Shown here one piece after another: positions 12,931-27,274 of a DNA stretch of 64,000 nt (positions are counted from its first letter, which is position 1; the number at the start of each line of letters is the position of its first letter). The notes below the pieces were generated by a model. It saw only the letters and a program-made list of their open reading frames with translations, did not search any database and was not told the origin of the DNA. The position numbers were made by a program, and so were the translations under genes. This DNA is from Trochalopteron elliotii (taxonomy: Eukaryota; Chordata; Aves; Passeriformes; Leiothrichidae). The stretch spans positions 7,357,322-7,421,321 of the forward strand of contig JANPWX010000033.1 of NCBI GenBank assembly GCA_024734555.1. The letters are read 5' to 3'.

Positions 12931-15900
12931 ACCTGTGAGATACTGCTTGGCCACAGACATGGCAAGCAAAGGCAAGGCAAGGCAGCCTACCATGAGGAGA
13001 GTGTCTGTCTCTGGAGATGTAGCTCCTGAACATGGGACTGTTACTGGAAACAGCAGCATTCACCAGACACCAAAGGAGAGCTCACAGGCACTGCTGACTG
13101 GGATAAGGTGCTGCATCCTGCTGCCACCTGAGAGCACCCAGGACATCCCTCCTTCTCCTGCCCCAGCAGCCCTTGGGAGGACCTGGAGAAGCATCTGGAG
13201 AGAAGTAGGAGAAAAGGGAGCCCAGACTCAGCATGGAGCTGGGTGTGGAAGCCGGGGCTCAGCACAGGCTGTGCTCAGCCTGTCCCAGGGCCAGAGCAGT
13301 GGAATCAGCAGCACTGGCCACCATCCGCACAGGCACCCCGTGATCAGTCTGGGGATTGTTGGTGCCAAGCGGGCAGGAGGAAGGTTTGCCTTCTCCAGGA
13401 GAGTGGGAGTTCTGTAAACGACAAGGTAATTAGCTTACTTCAGCATAAGCTGATTGACAGGGACCTAATTGACTGTTAAGAGCCCCATGAACTGCTCTCA
13501 CTTCCTCCTCCTGACATTGCTTGAGCTGAGCTTGGCTGGGAGTCCCAAGCCCGGGCAGTTGAAACCTCGCAGCTCTTCGGGGGGTCTGTCCAGTGGGATG
13601 AGGAGTTGGGAGGTACAACATCCCCTCAGGGCTGGTTGTGGTGCCACAACCTTTGAACAGCAGGTTCACCTGGCAGCTGCTGGCACAGACATAGCTGGGT
13701 GCACGACAGTGTCACGTTAAAATGTCTGTGGCAGGGTTGTGGGCTACTGCAAGGTTGTTTTCAAGTCTGACTGACAGAGCTGAACCTTTCCTTGTGATAT
13801 GCTGAGGATTTATGTCTGTAAATATTGAGGGGATGTGTAGGAGGTGTGATGAGTAACGGGGCTGTGCAGGGCAGACCCTCCACAGGCAGAAGGTTTGCTC
13901 CTCACAGCTGCCCTGCAGGGCTGGATGCTGCTGCCCAGCTGAGGGGCTCAGTGTCAGCAGGGGCTGTGGCACACAGGGACTGGCATGCAGGGGCTGCACT
14001 GAAGGATGCTGTTCAGGCAGCGAAGAGCCACCAACCATTTAACAAACAAGACTTTATAGATTTACAGCAGCACATTACATGTTTCCAAAGGCAGTATGGT
14101 GTGCTCTGGAGCTAATTTGAAGGAAGGTTTTGGATTCAGAGACAATGCCACTCTGGCACACCCTGACAGTAAGTGATGCTGTTGCCGTGACAACTCCCCA
14201 AATCTTCCATTCTCAAAACCCACCTGGGTCTCCAGCTGCTCTGGGGGTGCACAGGGCTAGTGCTGCACACCCTCTCCCTGGGCACCTGCCTTTGGCTTTG
14301 GTCAGCAGGACTCATCCCTCTGGCCCTGTGGCTCCAGCCCATCAGGCACTCACACTGCTTTGCTGCAGCTGCCCCACTTCTCCTCTGCTGCCTGCACAGC
14401 ACTGGGCCCTGGGTGGGTATAAACAAGCTGCCACTGTGATGGATAAGAAAATCACAGCGTCAGTTAGAGTGGATTATAGCCTTTTCTCCCCTGACAGGAA
14501 GGAGATGTCTCTCCATACAAGCCTGAGGTTGCTCAGGGCAGCCACCACCTTCATCCGTCACTGCTGGTCCCCAGGCACTCCTCAGCCAGAGATGCATTTG
14601 GTTGGAAATGCATCCACGTGGGCTGAGGCTTTTCAGGTGATCAGAGCTGATGGAGACCGTGCTGCTTGGAGCCTTGTTTCAGGCAAGAAAGTTGTCCTGA
14701 AGAAGCATGGCTTGTCCCTTCAAGCTGCAAAAGGCACAGCAAATATGGAGAGTCTGGAAATGTCCCAGTGACAGGGGAAAAAGTGACTTTCCCCCAGGCA
14801 GTATGTGTGCCCAGCCCATGCAGCTGGGATGCAGTGTGAGCACCTGCCTGTGGGCAGCCGTGAGAGGTTCAGACTGAGCATCACCAGCTGGAGCCAGGGG
14901 AGCTGGGTCTGCCTTAGAGCAAGGAGTTTGTGACGGGTCAGATAACACAGGAACATCTAATGGGATTACTTGTGATGCTGAGAGTGCTGAGGTGTGCTTC
15001 AGCTTTGTCCTGTGCTCAGCACAACCGTGAACGGTAGAGCTGCCAAGTGTCCTGTGTGGTACAGCCCCTGGAGGGCAAGGGGGTCACACAGGAGCAGCAC
15101 TGAGCCTAGGCTGGGGTTGTTGTTCCTGGCAATGGGAGCAGGTTTCCCGGGGAGGCTGCTGCCCTCCTGGCAGGGGCTGTGCAGGGAGAACGGTGCAGAT
15201 CCGCAGTGCTGGCCCGGCAGCACACCTCCCTCCAGGGATGCCAGAGACATCCCTCCTCGCCGTGCACCGGCGACTCTGGGGCCTCTGGGCTGCGGGAGGG
15301 TGCCCTCCTCGTTGGGTGGGAGCACTCTGAGGGGCACAGGCCGTGCAGCATTTGCTGGGAGTGTATCGCAGTGCATCGCCTGTCAAGCAGCATTGATCCG
15401 GGTCTGTCTTATCTGAACGAGCTGTGGCCCCGAGCAAGCGCCAGAAAGACATTCCACTTAACAAGCGCAATTAAGGCTGTGACAATGGCAGGAAAGGAGC
15501 TCAGCAGCGGTGATTAATGTCCTCACACCTCTGTGTGCTGCACGGCTGCCTCTGGTGCAGGATGGGCTGACCCCAGCCCTGCTTACCTGCAACACCTATT
15601 TGCTGGAAACTTTCAGGAAACTTTCGAGTACAAAGGAGAAACATTTCCTCTAGGAAAGTCTGGAAATGCGGTGCTTGCTGTTGGAACCAGACCTGCTGAT
15701 GTTTTCCCTGGCCGGCAGGAGCCAGGGCAGGAGGAGCTCGGCTGCAGCAGTGACTTGGTGCTGCCCTGCAGTGACAGTGCCAGGGTGGCACTGGGGTGTG
15801 GCTGCCTGGGGCAGGACAGGGCACAGGTGCCACTGTCAGCTGGAACCGAGCCACTCACGTTACAGATCTCTTTCCTGCTGAGGCTGTACCCATTTTCCTT

Positions 15901-18900
15901 CCGTGTAACCTGGGGCTTCTTCAGCTGCCTCCCAGCCCTGCTCTCCCAGCCCCCCGGCCCAGGCTCTCTGCAGGTCGTGCTGTGGTCCCAGTGCCGGACC
16001 CTGCTGCTGGTGATTCATTGTCTGTTTGCTAGTGGAGGTGGGGATTAACATGATTATTTTGCGCAGCAATTGGTGGCATCGGGCAAGGAGATCACCATGT
16101 GAGGAAAGAGAAGCAAAGATGTTTAGGGAAGTGGAATACTTAGGGGTTGAGACAGGGTGTTTGAGCGCCAAGAATCAGTGCCCTGTGGCCAGGAACCCAC
16201 CTGGTGTGGGGAGGCTGTTGGCTGGGAGCTGTGGGTGCCCCAAGCAGCCAGTGCAGCTGAGTGCCAGTCCCTGTGATGGCAGGTGCCCAGCACGGTTGGC
16301 ACCCGCCGCAGGCAATGGCGGGCGGAAGCTTTCCCTCCCACGGCACCATACGGGGAGGCTTCTGTCACTGTGCCACTGCAGAGACAGGAATTTAAAAGTG
16401 TGACAAGGCAGGTTCCTCTGAACTGCCTCCAAATACCCGCCTAAGAATAGTATCTCCCTCCAGAAGGGTGGTGGCTCCAGGCTCTCGTCTCCCTGTGCTC
16501 CCAGCACTCCATCCCTCCTCCTGCCACCTGCGGGCTGTGACCAGCTGCCAGGATCGATGTGTGAGGGGCAGGGTGGGATTTAGGAGTCACACAGACAGCA
16601 CGGATCTTCTTCTGCAATGTAAATCTGCACTCCACCTGCGCAAAAGCAGAAGTCCTGGATTTATTCCCCAGCTCCTTCCCCTGTTAATAGCAGGCCCTCT
16701 GCTCTGCCTGTGATGTCTGGGCACAGCAGCTTTACGGGGTGATGAACCAGGCTCAGTGAAGCCAGACTTTGTGTCAAACACGGTAATGTTCCCCAGGCAC
16801 AGCCCCAGCAGTATGCAGCCTAATGCCAGCCACACAGCTCACAGGGCAGAGCCCCCATGTCCTGCCAGTTCAGATACAGCAAATCTGGTGTGTGTGGCAC
16901 AGGAGAGGGGGAAACAAGCTGGCAGGGGCTTCTTCCCTGTCTGCCTTCCACTGTAGACATTTACTTTTGAAGCAATGTGCTGGAAGGTTTCCTTGCTGAT
17001 TAAAAAGCCCAGCATTAGTATGCCGATGGAAACACAATTGGCCTAGATGAGGCTTCCTGGACAGTAGTGGAAGTCAAGGATTTAATCTAGCCTGATCTTG
17101 GACATGGTTTAAACTCCTCAAAACAAGAACACATAACCTGCTGCAAAGGTTTAATTTCAATAAACCTCCCTGTCAACAAGTTCCAGCAGCCTCTGTTTGC
17201 CTTCACAGTGCTGGTCAGCAGAGTTGAAGTGCCTGGAGTTGATCCCTGCACTCTGTGCTGCTGCAGCAGCCCCCAGCTGCTGCCAGGACACATCCTGGCA
17301 TCCGTCCATGCCCCTGAGCTGTACTGCTGCACTCCAGCACCTGGCCAGACCTGTTCCTCTGAAGTGCAGTGTTCTGAGCCTTCAGCTGGCTCCAACCGAG
17401 CCACTGGTGGTGGCTGGACCCTCTCCCAGGACTGTGGTGATGAGCAAGTGAACTTACTGCTGCTGTTCAGGGACCTTGAGACCTCTCTTCTGTCCACCTT
17501 CTATTGCTTGTGGGGAAGCCCTGCTTCATGCTCTCCCTGTACCTTTGCAGGACCCCCACAGCAGTCCATGGGACCAGGACAGCTCCAGCTATGCTGGAGT
17601 TCACCCCTTCAAGTTGTAGTATTTATTCATAAGAAACTCATTGTCATCTCTGTGCCAGGTTCTGGAATTTCTTCTGCCAAATCCTGCATGCATTCTTTTG
17701 ATACAGAGGCCGAAGCTGTGGAAGTGCCAGCTAAGCCCCAGGTTTTGATCAGAATTTGCAGAAGCTCAGATTGCCTTGTGAGTCTCCAAATCCAAAGAGA
17801 ATTCATGGGCTGCAAAGTCAATGAAGTGCCCAGCCTGAGGGTACTTGGGGCAGAGCAGAGGTGATAACATGTTTGGTGGCCACAGTTGACAAGAGCAGCT
17901 CACAGCCATGGTGGGGCAGAGAGCAGGGCCCTTCCTCACTGCCCATGGCTCAGAAGGCTCCATGGCCAGGCTTTGCTGTGGCTCTGCTCCTGCCTGGTGT
18001 TCAGAGGAACCATGGGGAGGCACCGGGGGCTGCCCTCAGCAGCTCTCAGGGATGGCACTGGGAGCAGCAGAGCCCAGGCCCCAGGGCAGTCAGGCTGTTC
18101 CTGGGCAGCAGGAGCAGGGCAGGCAGAGAGGGAATGTCTCTGGACTGGAGACCAGCTGCCTTCGTCAGCGAGCATTAATTAGTCTCTGTGTTAAAGCTCT
18201 GTCCATAGCAGCTGTGCACAGGAGTGGTGAGGACAGGAAAAATTCTTCAGCAAGAACAAGCAGTGAGACTGTGGGTTCTCAGACCTTCCCTCCAGAGCTG
18301 GAAAGCCTTCACACCAGGAGCACCAGCCAAGAACTGCTGGCAATGCCAGGCAGCTGAGCACAGCCCTCACTGCTCCATCCTTGTGCATAAATTACCTCCC
18401 GGCTCTGAGCTAAACAAAGGGCCCTGAAATAATTCTGCATTTTAATAAAGTCAGTATTCGTCCCACTGTCGTCCTTACAGAAAGAGAATTTGCATTTCCT
18501 TCTGCCAGCTCACCCCACACAGCCCGCTGGCACTGAGGCTGTGCACTTGCCTCCCACCAAGGACAACATTAGATTTTGTTTCTTAATCACTGTGACACCA
18601 GAAACAGGGTAGAGCTGCCCAAAGCCCCAGACTAGAGAGCACACCGGTATCTCCAAAGCCCTGCAATGTGCAAGGGTATATGAAAAGCAGCACTCTCCAG
18701 AACACTTGTGCTAGTGGCTGTGATCTCCTTGGGTGCCCCTGGATCCCTGTGGGCAGGCTCACACCCCATGGATCTGAGAGCCGGGGAGGAAGGGGTGCTG
18801 CTTGCACTGCTGATCTGTGTTCCTGTAAAATCTGGAAAGAAACAAACTGCAGTTTCTCCCTCCCAAAGGGAAGGGATCCCCTGGGTTTAGAGTCTGCCAC

Positions 18901-20450
18901 CAGCTGTGCCTCCAGCAGGCAGTGAGCACACCAGCAGTTTCAGAATTCTGTGCAGGTGCTGATGGATGCTGGACAGGTGCTTCCCTGGGCAGGCAGAGCA
19001 GAGCCATGTCTTCGTTCTCTTTGATGGGCCTGTCACCCCTCTCATTTCCCTTCTCAGCCCCCTATGCTGGACACACAGGCCAGGGGGGCTTGTCTTGCCT
19101 GGAGCACACTGCTTTTCCAGCTGGAGCTGAGACTGGGGCAAAGCACCAATGTGTGTCCTGCTGCTGCAGGGACAGAGGCACTTCCCTGCTCCAGCGTTTG
19201 CCTCTCGTTCTGTGACAGTCCCCAACCTACAGAGCTCTGTCCTGCCACTGCTATGGGCTGAGCAAACCTCTGGCTGCAGTAGTCCCTATCCATCCCTGCA
19301 GGGCCCACTGTGGATCCCTCTCCCACCTCTTACCTCCATCCCATTCCCCTCTGCTGGCCAGACCCTGCTGTGGGGGATAGCTGTGATCGCAGCTTTCTTC
19401 GTGTTCAATTACTGCCAGCTAATGATGATTAATTTACAATTAAGGGCCTCTAAAGGGTAGTGTGTCTGTTAAATAAATATTGATCTTTCATTTGTGGCCA
19501 CAGATATATTGCCCCAGTTATGGGAAGCAGTGCAGCAGCCAAGCCGGGCTCTCCCAGAGAGAGACTCCCCATACAACCCGAGCTCACAGGGCTGTGGGGG
19601 ACTGGGGCTGCCCAGGGCAGGGGGCTGGGCTTGCCTCATCCCAGGAGCCTCGGGGCTGGGCAAGGATCGTGATATCTGGGGTATTTCAGTGCTGACTGGG
19701 AGTGCTCAGTCCTGTTGGTCCTGTTCCCATTTGCAGAAGGGCTGTGGGAATGGGGATGCTGGAGCTGGTGCTTCCCTCTTCTGCGACCCTCAACTGGCCT
19801 TGTAAAGTAATCAAATTGTCCAGAGGCTCCACTAGCAGCCTGACAACAAACTCCTCACTGAATATACAATGTTTTCCAGCCCCATTTCAGCCATGCTGTG
19901 CAGTCTCTCTCTGGCCAGTGTGGTCATGCCCACACATACATGCCACACTGTGGGCTACCTGACTTCTATCAGAGCCCATTCTCCAAGAGGTATTTTTCTA
20001 AAACTCTCTTATCAATTACTTATTAGCCATACAGCTCTCACCCTTTTCCAAGGCGTTGACCCCAAATAAACAAAGGCCATTTCAACCATTTGTCAGAGCC
20101 ATCCAGTCCTGAATGCTGGAGCTCAGCAGGGATTTCTGCAGGAGTGTAGCACTCTTGTTTCTCACCTGCGAGTCTTTTCCAAATGCAGATGAGATGAAAA
20201 CACCATCCCACTCCACCTCCAGCCGTGTCCCAGGCAGCCCCTGAGTGTGCCCTGCTCCTTCTCCCAGCACATTCCCAATCACTGCCTCCTGTCTCCTTCC
20301 CCTCTGCAGTGCATTCCTTGGAAACAGGCTCACCAGGAGAACACTCACTGGCTTTCTTTTTTATTTGAGGCATGTATTTGGAACAGTGCTTTTGTTCCAA
20401 ATGAGCACGTTGATTCATTCAGAAGTGCAGTTTCTGTTTTTGAATCAGCA
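12931..20450. other. Intron segment, no gene recognised
   Basis: GC-rich unique DNA with a mild CpG cluster around 15180-15330. Open frames of 213 codons (14130-14771), 171 codons (15533-16048), 196 codons (12827-13417) and 218 codons (17208-17864) on the + strand have no recognisable domain and no supporting splice context. AT-richer stretches lie at 17040-17180 and 18420-18500. No tandem array was seen. Confidence 0.6.
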
Positions 20451-23225
20451 GAGCTGTTTATGCTCATAGTGTCCATAAAACTGTTATTTTAGTCCTGACA
20501 CTGATGCTTATGAATAAAATTTAGATCTCATTCAGAAGAACATTAGCTGTAGCTATTTGGCTTCTTGTTAAAGCATTAATTTTTATTGAGACCACATTGC
20601 CAAGCAGCTCCTTCTGCATCTTGCAGCAACCAAGTACCTCAAAGTGGAGCCTTGGGTAGGACCAAATTGCAGCATGTGTCCCCCAGACCCTGGGCTCCAA
20701 CCACTCCATCTGCAGCTGCTGGATGATGGTGGGAGCCTCCCAGTCCCCCAGGTGAGCAGGGCACACGGAGGCAGGGGCACCAAGCTCAGGGGAGATGCTG
20801 GGCTCTGCCAGGAGCTGACACAGCAGTGCTTGCTCGTGCTGGGTGGATGTTGGGTGTTCTGGTGCCAATTAGCTCTCCTATGTATTTATTGCACCTTTTT
20901 GCTCGAAGCAAGCTGTTAAATGTCAGAAACACTTTAGCATTTTAGCAGAAAGATAATTTTTAATAGATTCCACCTACAAAAAGGAGCTGACTGGCAGAAT
21001 ATTAAACTCAGGGAGATTTATTTTTACTCCGTGCCTCCAAACAGCTTGAGATAACCATTTTTGCATGGCTCCTTGCTGATTAATGCTACTGTCTCTTGCC
21101 TGTCCTCCTCACTCCGTGCTGTGGCAGCTGTGGTCTTTCACATCCCATTAACCTTGTCTGCAGAAGGGATACCTGGCCAAAGCGAAGAATTAGCCCTTGT
21201 AATTAGGAATGTAAACATCTCACACTGCCTGCTAACATCCACACATCCTTCCCTGCCTGCTCCCGGTGCTTGTTAGGGCAGGATACCCCCAGACAGGCTA
21301 TTCCTGTCATCAGCTTCCCACATACCAGCTTTCAATAATTTCTAGTTGAAGAAGCATATAAAACCTGAATCAAACCCAGAGTAGCTTTGGTTCTTCGGGG
21401 ACTAAGGTGGGTGCTCTGTCAGTGCTGGTTTTGCTCTCTAAAACTGCACTGGCAGCTGGTGGGGTTTCCTGGGACTGTGGTTAGTGTTTCCTCTTCCTTA
21501 GCAGAGCTGGTGGATGCCTGGGACTCGTGGCTGGCACTGGCCAAGCAATTGGTGATGGTGATGTTTGTACCCATAGCTGGTGGCACAGCGCCAGGCCAGC
21601 CCCAAGTGCTTCCACAGCAGCACTGCCTCAGGTGTTACAGCGATGTCACCTGTCTCCTCTGCCTGTGGCCCAGGTTTGATTTTTGGATTTTTGGGTATCA
21701 GTCTCTTTTCAGTGTAGGCAGTGACTCCCTAGTGCTGGATGGAGCAATTGAGTCACTGCTCATAATACAGCAGCTTCTGAAAATTCAGGTGACTTTATTT
21801 GTTTCTCGGTGATATAATGAGCTGTTTTGAGTGATGTTAGATTTAATGGCTAAATCAATGTGTGTATTTAGTGTTAGCCTTTATTTTAGCACTAAGTGAC
21901 ATGAGATAAGCAGACTTAGAGAGTGTTAATTGGTTTGTGTTTAGCATTTACACTAATCAGACTGTGCAGTGCTGCCCAGAGCTCTTCAACACTAGTAATA
22001 CTGTTTATCCAAACCAGGAATTGTTTACTCTATTGACTGGAGTGGCATCGGGCTGTTTTTTCACTCTCTTGGATGTTACATGTGTGAAGGAGCAGAGAGC
22101 CCTGGGTGGTGCCACACACGGTGTGTGGGGAAGGTGGCTGAGCAAACCCTGAGGAGACAGAGCACAGCAGGGCCCTGCAGGGCAGCAGTGCCAACAGGAA
22201 CCAGCAACACAGCCCCCCATGGCACAGCCCCTGGCACCAGCACTGTGGCTGCCCTGCTCCTGCCCCTCCTGCCAGCACTGCAGGAGACAAGAGCCCACAC
22301 TCCCTGTCCCAGCCTCTGGCAGAGGGAGCTCCATCACCCCATTCCTGCATGGGGCCGTGCTGAGCTCTGGGCAGCAGCATCACAACACTCTTCCCATGAA
22401 GCACACGCTGCAGGGGTGTGATATGGGCTGAGATGCTGGAGCTGTGCTGCCCAGAGAGGGGAACTCCCAGGTCTGCTGGGCAGTGTGGCTGTGCCAGGAC
22501 CCTCCTCCTCAATTGTGGCTGGGCTGCCCGGCCTGGGCTCACATCCATCTTGTACTGGTGGCAGCAGATGTCTGGGCAAGAGCCCACCAGAGCAGCCATG
22601 GCACACTCTGGCCAGCCAGCAACACACAGCATGGCTGCCTTCAAAATGGCTTGAAAATTGCCTCACCATTGCTCTGTTCCCATCACCTGGCTGGTTTTAT
22701 TAGAGTTGGTTTTGGATCATTTAATTTTTATCTAAACATTCACTTCCCAGCTGAGACTTCTGTCTCCATGGGCTGCTGCTGGGCCCCTGGAAATGGACCT
22801 GCCTGTAGGATGTGCTGACAGCCCTTGCTGCCTCCTGAGCCATCTCTGACCCTTCCCTGTGCAGTCCCAGTGCTTGCTTTGCTCCTGGGTCCCTGGCTCT
22901 TGCAGGTATGATTCACCTGTGAAAACCCTGCTTCCCCAGCAGGGATGCTCTGGGTAAGAGAGGTCAGACACATCATAAGCTGCTCCTGCTCCAGGCTGCT
23001 CTAGGCTGTGCTGGGAAGGCAGAGCAAGATGAATTCCCTTTGATTTTGCAAAGTGCTGTTTTACTGATTTCTGCCAACCAGCCCCAAACTGGGTTGTGCC
23101 CCTCAAGTGCTGCCCTGGGGGTAGTGAGGGAGCCCTGAGTGACCATTACCTGCAGCAGCACTGTGACATCCCTGTGATGGACATGAAATCACTGTGTGAG
23201 GGCAAGCAGAGGGATGTCACTGGGG
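20451..23225. other. Intron segment with AT-rich islands
   Basis: AT-rich unique patches at about 20460-20600, 20930-21070 and 21820-22030 alternate with GC-rich DNA. The last patch carries repeated TTTAGTGTTAG / TTTAGCA-type words and TTAATTGG. The GC-rich part (22080-22640) yields overlapping frames on both strands, including a 204-codon - strand frame, with no family resemblance. Confidence 0.45.
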
Positions 23226-23229
23226 CTCA

Positions 23230-23860
23230 GGGAGGAAGCTCTGCAGTACCGTTTGCACTGACTGTGTGATCCGAGTCAGAATGAGAATCATAAATCTTGA
23301 TTATTCTCTGTCTCAGCTGATTTGAACCAAATGCCTTGGACAGGGATATAGTTCACATCTCGCTGAAAACTGCAAAAAAACTGATTAAATGTACAAACTG
23401 ATATCAATAGCACTCTATCTCTGTTAATGCCCAAACTGTCAGAGTTTGGGGACAGGATCCTGTGTGGGTGGGCTCTGTCCCAGCCCAGAGCAGCTTCCTG
23501 GGGGGTTTCAGGGCGGTTTTCTCCCCACTGTTATTTATTTTGGTACTTCATTCCTGCAATTCTGGCTGTTATTATGATGCTGTCAATTACAGATGGCATC
23601 TCTGATTCTGATTGCACTTTGCTTACAATTAAGCATCCTATAGAAAAATGGAAATGCTGGATCATTAACATAGTGTAATAATAAGGTAAACCATTCAATT
23701 ATGGAGGAAAAACCACTTTGAATAATAAGGATATTGTATGCCTAAAAGACATACAGATGCCAGTGTATTACCATTCCTGCATACATAATAAATGAACTTA
23801 AACCCCAAAATAATCAACAGAAGCAAATAATAAATAGCTGTGCCCTCGGCAGCAGCCTGG
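23230..23860. other. AT-rich candidate conserved non-coding block
   Basis: About 600 bases that are AT-rich at both ends, with TAAT cores (ATTAAATG, CAATTAAG, ATAATAAGG, ATAATAAATG) and no tandem structure. The middle (23445-23510) is GC-rich. No domain-bearing ORF is present. A regulatory role is inference from composition. Confidence 0.28.
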
Positions 23861-25195
23861 CTGGCATCACTCCCTCCAGGGGCAGAGAAGCAGCTCTGGG
23901 GTGGGAATGGACAAGTCTTGGATCTGTTTAGTCCTTGGCAGTTGTTTTGGGAGATGCTTTGGCCACTGCAGGACTTGTCTGATGCTGGGACTGACGTGGT
24001 TCCCACTTGCTTGGGGAGGAGGCAGAGGAGGGGCTGGGGCAGGGGTGTGCATTGCTGCCTGCAGTAGCCAGGGGCTCCAGAGGCTGGGTGCAGACACTGG
24101 TCCACTGCAGATTAAACAGGGGGATATTGGACAGTTGAGAGGCTAATGCACTTGGGAAGATCTCGCCATTCAGTGTCTCTCTGGAGGGGTTTGGAGCTGG
24201 CTTTGCTGAGAGCCCACCAGCTCCCCCCCTGCTCCTCCAGCTGCCTGCCTGCAGCACTGATGGCTTGCACGGATCCATCTCACTGACAGCCAGAAAAGGA
24301 GAGGGTAACTGCAGGTGAGAAGGTGCAGAGGGGTCATGCTCCTGGCCACCACCTCTGACCAGCCTGGGGCTCCTGTGGCAGCCTTGATGGTGGTTTTGTG
24401 TTCAGCCTTTTTGTGCCGGTCCCTCTGGCAGGAGGGCAGGAGTCCCTCTCCCATCCCCGGCTGCCAGCGGGGCTGGAGCTCAGCTCAGGATGTGAACGAT
24501 TACTGCTGTTTTCAGCCTATTTGGCAGTATCGCTCCTCCATAACAATTCCCAGCCTTTTAGCTGTTGATGGCTTACCTATTACTCTGGCACTGCGTTAGG
24601 ATAACATCCAGATAGATCTGAAGAATGGAATTTATTTACTCTTTTCCCTGAAAAGCTTTTAGTATGATCCAGACGTGGTGCTTTCACTTAGGCAGCCATT
24701 ATTGCCAGGGTGTTTTTCCTGGTAGAATTAAATTTTCCAGAAGATGAAAAAGGACTCCTCAGGATAGGCAGCTCCAAACCATTATATTTTAATATTTTAT
24801 TTTCCTGGCCTTCTTTGGGAAGGGCCCATCCCATCTTTGGGAAACTGGAGTGGTCTGAACCACTCGGTTGAGTCTGCTCAGTGTTAGCTGTCAGCTGCAC
24901 GGTGTGCACAGAGCTCTCCCCATGAGTTGTAGCTTTCCCACATCCAACTGGCTGTTCCAGGAACCGCAGCCTGCAGCACCAACAGCATCTATTATTGACA
25001 GCCTTGAAACTTCCACCGGCATCACTTAGCAACCGTCAGGGCTGAGCTGGGTGGGAGCACTCCGGGGTGGGAGCACTCCTGCACGGGGGTCCCTGTGGGC
25101 TCCTCTTGCTCTGCCTGGGGCAGGAGGAACACGGCTGGTGTGGGGGCTCCTCCTGCTGCAGGGTGGTGTTGAACTCCCAGACTGGGAATCCCGAG
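23861..25195. other. Intron segment, no gene recognised
   Basis: GC-rich unique DNA with an AT-rich patch at 24590-24800 containing TATATTTTAATATTTTATTTT near 24782. No recognisable coding sequence. Confidence 0.5.
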
Positions 25196-25247
25196 GGGAA
25201 GGGAAGGGAAGGGAAGGGAAGGGAAGGGAAGGGAAGGGAAGGGAAGG
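25196..25247 (+). repeat. (GGGAA)n microsatellite
   Basis: About ten perfect copies of GGGAA running directly into the gap that follows. It is homopurine on this strand and has GGG runs spaced by two bases, so it could form a G-quadruplex or triplex. Its full length is unknown because the assembly breaks inside it. Confidence 0.97.
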
Positions 25248-25301
25248 NNNNNNNNNNNNNNNNNNNNNNNNNNNNNNNNNNNNNNNNNNNNNNNNNNNNN
25301 N
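25248..25301. other. Assembly gap (54 N)
   Basis: A run of N immediately after the GGGAA array. Sequence resumes with TTAGCATTTC, which has no GGGAA character, so the array ends inside the unknown stretch. The N count may not equal the true length. Confidence 0.98.
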
Positions 25302-27274
25302 TTAGCATTTCATCTGCCCCGTAGCTGAGCACTGGCATGGGGCAGGCAAAAAACAGTGAGAAGTGAGTGAATTGGCACTGAGGAGATTGAACTCCTGTGT
25401 TGAATGGAAACCTGGACTGGGAGCAGACTAGCTTGACTTGAACATCCTCAGCAAGAGGAGGCAGGACTCACCCCTGCCTGCCCGTGTGTCCTTATTCCAG
25501 CACTGTGTGAGAAGCTCAGACTAGGGCTGCTCTGCTATAACTGTGACTAATATAGTAATTAAATCTAGGAGACGACACCAGGAGATTCCCAGTGACCGGG
25601 ATCGTGGTGCTTCTGTAGAGAATGGTAGTGAGACTTCATCAAAATAATTTTGACAGCAGAGGGGTTAGAAATATGCATTTCCAGCCTATTTTACAACCTG
25701 TTCCATGGCTGACTGCTGACCAACAATAAATCTTGCACTAAAATTGGAGAGACTGGGCCAAATTTATCCCTGGTCAAACAATGTCGCACTGAATACACCT
25801 CTCCATCCACAAAGCTGAGGTTCCTTTGCACAGCCGAAGCCGAGTGGTGCTGAGGGCTGTTTGTGACACCCGAGGAGGTGTGTGCTGACACAGACGTGCT
25901 CCCTTGCCAGGAGCTCCCCCAGTGGAGGAGCCAGCACGCCCCTGTACATCCCACAGGTGGTGGTGAGGAGGACTAGTGTGGAAGGACAGTCCCCATCAGT
26001 GAGCACATGAGGCACTTCCCCATCAGGAACCCCACAGCACTAACCTGAGCCTGTGCAATTAGAGTGAGGGCTGTGCACTGGCAGGCGAGGGATTTTGGCA
26101 CAAGGCAGCAGCCACCTCCCAGAGGAGATCCACTTGAGGAAAGAACAGAAGAAAGCAAGATTTAGCATTAGGATCATAATTTCAGATTACATTGTGCAAG
26201 TATCAACAGTCTATACTCATGAGAGCCTTGGGGAACACAATGCTGCAGCAGGTCTCCCAGCCAGCCTGATCAGTGCGGGGTGGTTTTAATTGCAGCTGAA
26301 TGGATCTAACCTTGTGATGTCTGTTCAGAAAGCACTGCCGGATTTATATAGGTTCCATAGTTGCTTCTGCTAAAAGACTTTAATGGATCAGCTTAGTACT
26401 CTGCTCCATGATTATAGCATTCCTACCCACCTATCATGCCTGAGCCAGATGGTCCCAGTGAAATCAGAGCATATTTATATTTTTGTCTGCTACTCAGCCA
26501 CCTGCCCACTGATTTTTGTTGCATAGTGGTAGGAGGAGAGGAGACTTCCTGGGTGCAATTTGCCCCCCACCCCTTTCCCTAGCCCAAGTATCTGCCCCAC
26601 CTCTTAGAAGACCCCGGAGGAGTCACAGAAGGGCTGTGCCCTCAGGGTGCTGAGGAGGCTTGCCCTGCCATCCTCCTGGACAGCAGCGTGGCTCTGACTC
26701 CTGGCACAGAGACAGCTGCTTCCCGGGGTGCTGGGGGATGCTTCCAGTTCTATCGGTGATGAGAGCCATTAAGAAGGTACAAGTACTAAAGAGATCCTGA
26801 GCGATGCCTATAAAACCTTTGAATCCTTGACAGAATCAATAGCAGGTTCTCAGGAGTAACTTCTTATCCAGGCCAACTTAAGCACATGCCAATGAGCCGT
26901 TAAAGATTTTGCATTTTGTGGAGACACAGAAGCCCTTTCATTGTGATTGTTGGACTCTAGGCTAGGCGATATTGTGAAAAATCACATTAGAAATTGACTG
27001 TGCTCCAGAGGCATTTTCCTCGGTGTCTGGGGGTGTGGCTGGAATGGTGCTCCCAGTGTCATCCTGCTGCCTGGGCTGCGCATTGCTGCGTGAGCAGCGC
27101 CGAGCCCCGACACGGCTGCAGGACAGGGAGGACAGGGAGGGACGGAGCAGGGGAGCTGTGCCCCATGAAATGGAGGTCCTGGGGGTGGCAGCTGGGATGC
27201 ACCTGAGCTGCCTTGGGGTGCCCTGAGCCGTCCCAGCAGCGCAGGAGCAGGAGCCACGGGCAGCCTGTCTAGGC
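25302..27274. other. Intron segment, AT-rich patches, no gene recognised
   Basis: Unique DNA. AT-richer blocks at 25530-25790, 26150-26520 and 26740-27000 carry TAAT and ATTTATAT words and could be regulatory. The 27030-27260 stretch is GC-rich with several CpGs. No coding sequence is recognised. Confidence 0.5.
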
